From assembly GCA_905199755.1 (NCBI GenBank), contig CAJKHT010000062.1, forward strand, positions 1 through 16,246: DNA of 16,246 nt, given 5' to 3'. The DNA comes from an uncultured Eubacteriales bacterium. Its GTDB lineage: Bacteria; Bacillota; Clostridia; UBA1381. Each line of letters opens with the position of its first letter. Positions within the stretch are counted from its first letter, which is position 1. Positions 14,029 through 16,246 of this stretch are shown in pieces. The notes beneath the pieces were generated by a model. The model was not told where the DNA came from. It ran no database searches and worked only from the letters and a program-made list of their open reading frames with translations. The position numbers and the translations under genes were made by a program.

Positions 14029-15969
14029 TTATGCCTTTTTGCCGCGGCTTTTAAGCTTATCTGCGGCTGTCTCCGTTTTCTTTAAAAGCATAACGGAGGA
14101 AGCGTCAATATAAACGCTTATTGTATACGGCATATCCGAAAATTTTTCGTTTACCGTTTTATATTTCTTTCTGCCTATACGGCGCGTACCGCCGTATTTT
14201 GATGAGTTTGAATGAAGCACAACCTCATATTCGCCCGCCTCCGGCACGCCTATTTTATATACCGGACGGTCTACGGGCGTGAAATTAGCCACCGCAACCA
14301 CGTTGTCGGCAACATTCTTTCCGCGCCTGATATACGACAGAACGGAATTTTCGCTGTCGCTGTCATTGATCCAGCGGAATCCGTCCCATCCCTGTTCAAG
14401 CTCCCACAGGGCTTTATTTTCCACATAAAAATGGTTCAAATCACGAACGTAGCGCATAAGCTTTTTATGATGGTCAATGTCCAGCAGATTCCATTCGAGA
14501 CGGTCATCATACCGCCATTCGAGGAACTGTCCGAATTCGCCGCCCATAAACATGAGCTTTTTTCCGGGCATGGTCATGAAATATCCGAGAAGCGTTTTAT
14601 AAGCATCAAACTTTTCCTCGTATGTGCCGAACATTTTGTCTATAAGCGAGTGCTTGCCGTGAACCACCTCATCATGTGAAAGCGGAAGTATAAAGTTTTC
14701 GCTGTATGCATACATCATCATAAATGTAAGCAGCGAATGGTTGTCCTTGCGGAAATACGGGTCCATGCTCATATATCGCAGGGTGTCGTTCATCCAGCCC
14801 ATGTTCCACTTGTAATTAAAGCCCAGACCTCCGTCCTCCGGCGGTGCGGTAACAAGCGGCCATGCCGTGCTTTCCTCCGCTATCATTAAAAATCCGGGAA
14901 ATTTTGTTCCCATGATTTTATTAAGCTTTTTTAAAAACTCAACCGCTTCGAGATTGCCGTTTCCGCCGTATTCGTTGGGAATCCACTCTCCGTCATTGCG
15001 CGAATAGTCGCGGTAAAGCATTGATGAAACGGCATCCACTCTTAAACCGTCTATATGATACTCTGATGCCCAAAAGTATGCGGAGGACAAAAGAAACGAT
15101 ATTACCTCCGATTTGGAGTAATCAAATACCATTGTTCCCCAATCCTTATGCTCGCCCATTCTCGGATCGGCATATTCATATACGGGCGTTCCGTCAAAGT
15201 ACCGCAAACCGTGAGCGTCACGCGGAAAATGTGCCGGTACCCAGTCCATGATTACCGAAATTCCCTCTCTGTGGCACTTATCCACAAAGTACTTAAATTC
15301 CTCGGGAGTGCCGTAGCGAGAGGTTACGGCAAAATATCCCGTCACCTGATACCCCCATGAGCCGTCAAACGGATATTCCGTAAGCGGCATAAGCTCAATA
15401 TGCGTATATCCCATGTCCTTTACGTAAGGTATAAGCGTATCAGCCATTTCGCGGTAGGTGTAAAAGCTTCCGTCATCATGCGTTTTCCATGAACCGAAAT
15501 GCACCTCGTAAATATTTACCGGATTTTCAAGACTGCTGTTTTTTGCGCGCTTGTTAAGCCACCTTTTATCGCCCCAGCCGTAAGGTATAAGCTTCTTTAT
15601 TACCGATGCCGTGCCGGGCCGAAGCTCTGCCATGAAAGCATACGGGTCGGCTTTATGATATATTGTGCCGTCCTGTGCCTCAACAGCATATTTGTAAAGC
15701 ATGCCTTCCTTTAAATCGGTAAAAAATCCGTACCATATTCCGGTGTTGCCGATTTTTGACAGCTCACGTCCGCCGTCCCAGCCGCAGAATTCTCCCGTAA
15801 GACGCACCGCCGCTGCGTTTGGCGCCCATACCGCAAAACGCCAGCCGCGCTTTCCGTCAAAGGTCACATTATGTGCACCGAACAGCTCATAAGCTTCAAA
15901 GTTGTCGCCCGAATTAAAGAGATATGTCTGAAATTCGCTTATTCCCGCACGGGTTTTCTCTTGTGTCAT
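14029..15969 (-). CDS. glgB: 1,4-alpha-glucan branching enzyme
   Basis: This 646-residue GH13 branching enzyme cuts alpha-1,4 chains and reattaches them as alpha-1,6 branches in glycogen. Residues about 25-125 form the N-terminal CBM48-like domain (FAVWAPNAAAVRLTGEFCGWD). The barrel has the motifs DWVPAHF (242-248), DGLRVDAVSSM (307-317, nucleophile Asp312), LMIAEEST (361-368, acid Glu365) and SHDEVVHGK (431-439, Asp433). The all-beta C-terminal domain ends in a short basic tail (DKLKSRGKKA). Length matches branching enzymes with a single N-terminal domain. GAGGAG lies about seven bases before the ATG. Another ATG four bases upstream is out of frame. It is the first gene of the glgBCD unit, with its own promoter about 100 bases upstream. 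Confidence 0.97.
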   Translation of the reverse strand: MTQEKTRAGISEFQTYLFNSGDNFEAYELFGAHNVTFDGKRGWRFAVWAPNAAAVRLTGEFCGWDGGRELSKIGNTGIWYGFFTDLKEGMLYKYAVEAQDGTIYHKADPYAFMAELRPGTASVIKKLIPYGWGDKRWLNKRAKNSSLENPVNIYEVHFGSWKTHDDGSFYTYREMADTLIPYVKDMGYTHIELMPLTEYPFDGSWGYQVTGYFAVTSRYGTPEEFKYFVDKCHREGISVIMDWVPAHFPRDAHGLRYFDGTPVYEYADPRMGEHKDWGTMVFDYSKSEVISFLLSSAYFWASEYHIDGLRVDAVSSMLYRDYSRNDGEWIPNEYGGNGNLEAVEFLKKLNKIMGTKFPGFLMIAEESTAWPLVTAPPEDGGLGFNYKWNMGWMNDTLRYMSMDPYFRKDNHSLLTFMMMYAYSENFILPLSHDEVVHGKHSLIDKMFGTYEEKFDAYKTLLGYFMTMPGKKLMFMGGEFGQFLEWRYDDRLEWNLLDIDHHKKLMRYVRDLNHFYVENKALWELEQGWDGFRWINDSDSENSVLSYIRRGKNVADNVVAVANFTPVDRPVYKIGVPEAGEYEVVLHSNSSKYGGTRRIGRKKYKTVNEKFSDMPYTISVYIDASSVMLLKKTETAADKLKSRGKKA

Positions 15970-16030
15970 GCATTTTCTCCTCTCCTGATGTGTGCTGCAA
16001 GTAACAATGTATATTACAGAAAGTTTTTTT

Positions 16031-16044
16031 CGGAAACGTTCGTT
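16031..16044. promoter_or_regulatory. Weak cre-like (CcpA) site in the glgB leader
   Basis: The 14 bases contain the core AAACGTT and match the catabolite-response consensus TGWAARCGYTWWCW at 9 of 14 positions. The site would lie about 20-30 bases downstream of the predicted glgB transcription start, where CcpA could act as a roadblock. The outer positions fit poorly. Confidence 0.2.
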
Positions 16045-16069
16045 ATTTTTGCATAAAATTACTGCTTAT

Positions 16070-16098
16070 ATTATACCATATTTTTTTTTGTGGGTAAA
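16070..16098 (-). promoter_or_regulatory. Promoter of the glgBCD unit
   Basis: On the minus strand TTTACC (16093-16098) and a perfect TATAAT (16070-16075) are separated by 17 bp, and a TGG just before the -10 makes it an extended -10. The spacer carries a run of nine A. The glgB start lies about 95 bases downstream of the expected transcription start. Confidence 0.65.
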
Positions 16099-16246
16099 GT
16101 CTAAATAATATATAAAATAACAGTATTCTTTTTAGCACATTAACCAATATACATTTTTACCCAATATATTATATATTACTATTATCCTTAAAATATTCCT
16201 TTTACTGTATAAATATTAAAATTTTCTTTCAGAATAGTTTACATAT
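16099..16246. other. AT-rich DNA upstream of the glgB promoter
   Basis: There is no ORF or RNA gene here. CCAATATA occurs twice, 17 bp apart (16144-16151 and 16161-16168). The stretch is very AT-rich and may act as an UP-element-like or bent region for the glgB promoter, or carry the end of an unseen neighbouring gene unit. Confidence 0.3.

Noticed and set aside
15971..15973. Upstream ATG as the glgB start
   Set aside because: It is out of frame with glgB and only about three bases from the ribosome binding site.
1..16246. rRNA, tRNA and CRISPR loci
   Set aside because: None was seen: no cloverleaf or rRNA-like conserved segments, and no spaced repeats.

Overview
The window reads as a chromosomal segment of an anaerobic Clostridia bacterium (Firmicutes), probably a gut or rumen fermenter. 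The basis is the glgB-C-D-A-P gene order with a GlgD subunit, as in Bacillus and clostridial glycogen operons, strong AGGAGG-type ribosome binding sites, AT-rich intergenic DNA with consensus -35/-10 boxes, and a fermentative iron alcohol dehydrogenase. No rRNA, tRNA or CRISPR array was seen. The species cannot be named from the sequence alone.

Layout. 1-1000: an AraC-family regulator on the plus strand with its own extended -10 promoter. 1000-2570: decayed accessory DNA. It holds a promoter plus a short ORF that looks like the first codons of a transposase, with its ribosome binding site inside a hairpin; a roughly 215 bp palindromic element with IS256-like ends (MITE-like); and a DMT/EamA transporter pseudogene that has lost its 5' end and carries a frameshift in a T run. 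2622-2666: a 20 bp perfect stem that can terminate both converging units. 2681-5071: a FucO-like lactaldehyde/propanediol oxidoreductase (minus) divergent from galE (plus), each with a clear promoter. 5083-5111: another bidirectional terminator.

5117-15969: six minus-strand genes for glycogen metabolism in two transcription units. Unit 1 (promoter near 16070-16098) is glgB-glgC-glgD and ends at a terminator (11600-11643). Unit 2 has its own promoter (11475-11503) and is glgA-glgP-GH13 amylase/debranching enzyme. GlgC, with the non-catalytic GlgD, makes ADP-glucose; GlgA polymerises it; GlgB adds branches; GlgP removes glucose-1-phosphate; the GH13 enzyme probably removes or rearranges the stubs left by GlgP. 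GalE nearby links galactose to UDP-glucose.

Points of most interest: the roughly 100-residue Lys/Ala-rich, histone-H1-like tail on GlgA, echoed by shorter basic ends on GlgP and GlgB; three helically phased AAAAATCG repeats over the glgA promoter; the IS10/IS50-like anti-readthrough layout in front of the transposase remnant; and the nested palindromic element. Start codons of glgC and glgD are moved downstream of the longest open frames because ribosome binding site spacing supports the internal ATGs.
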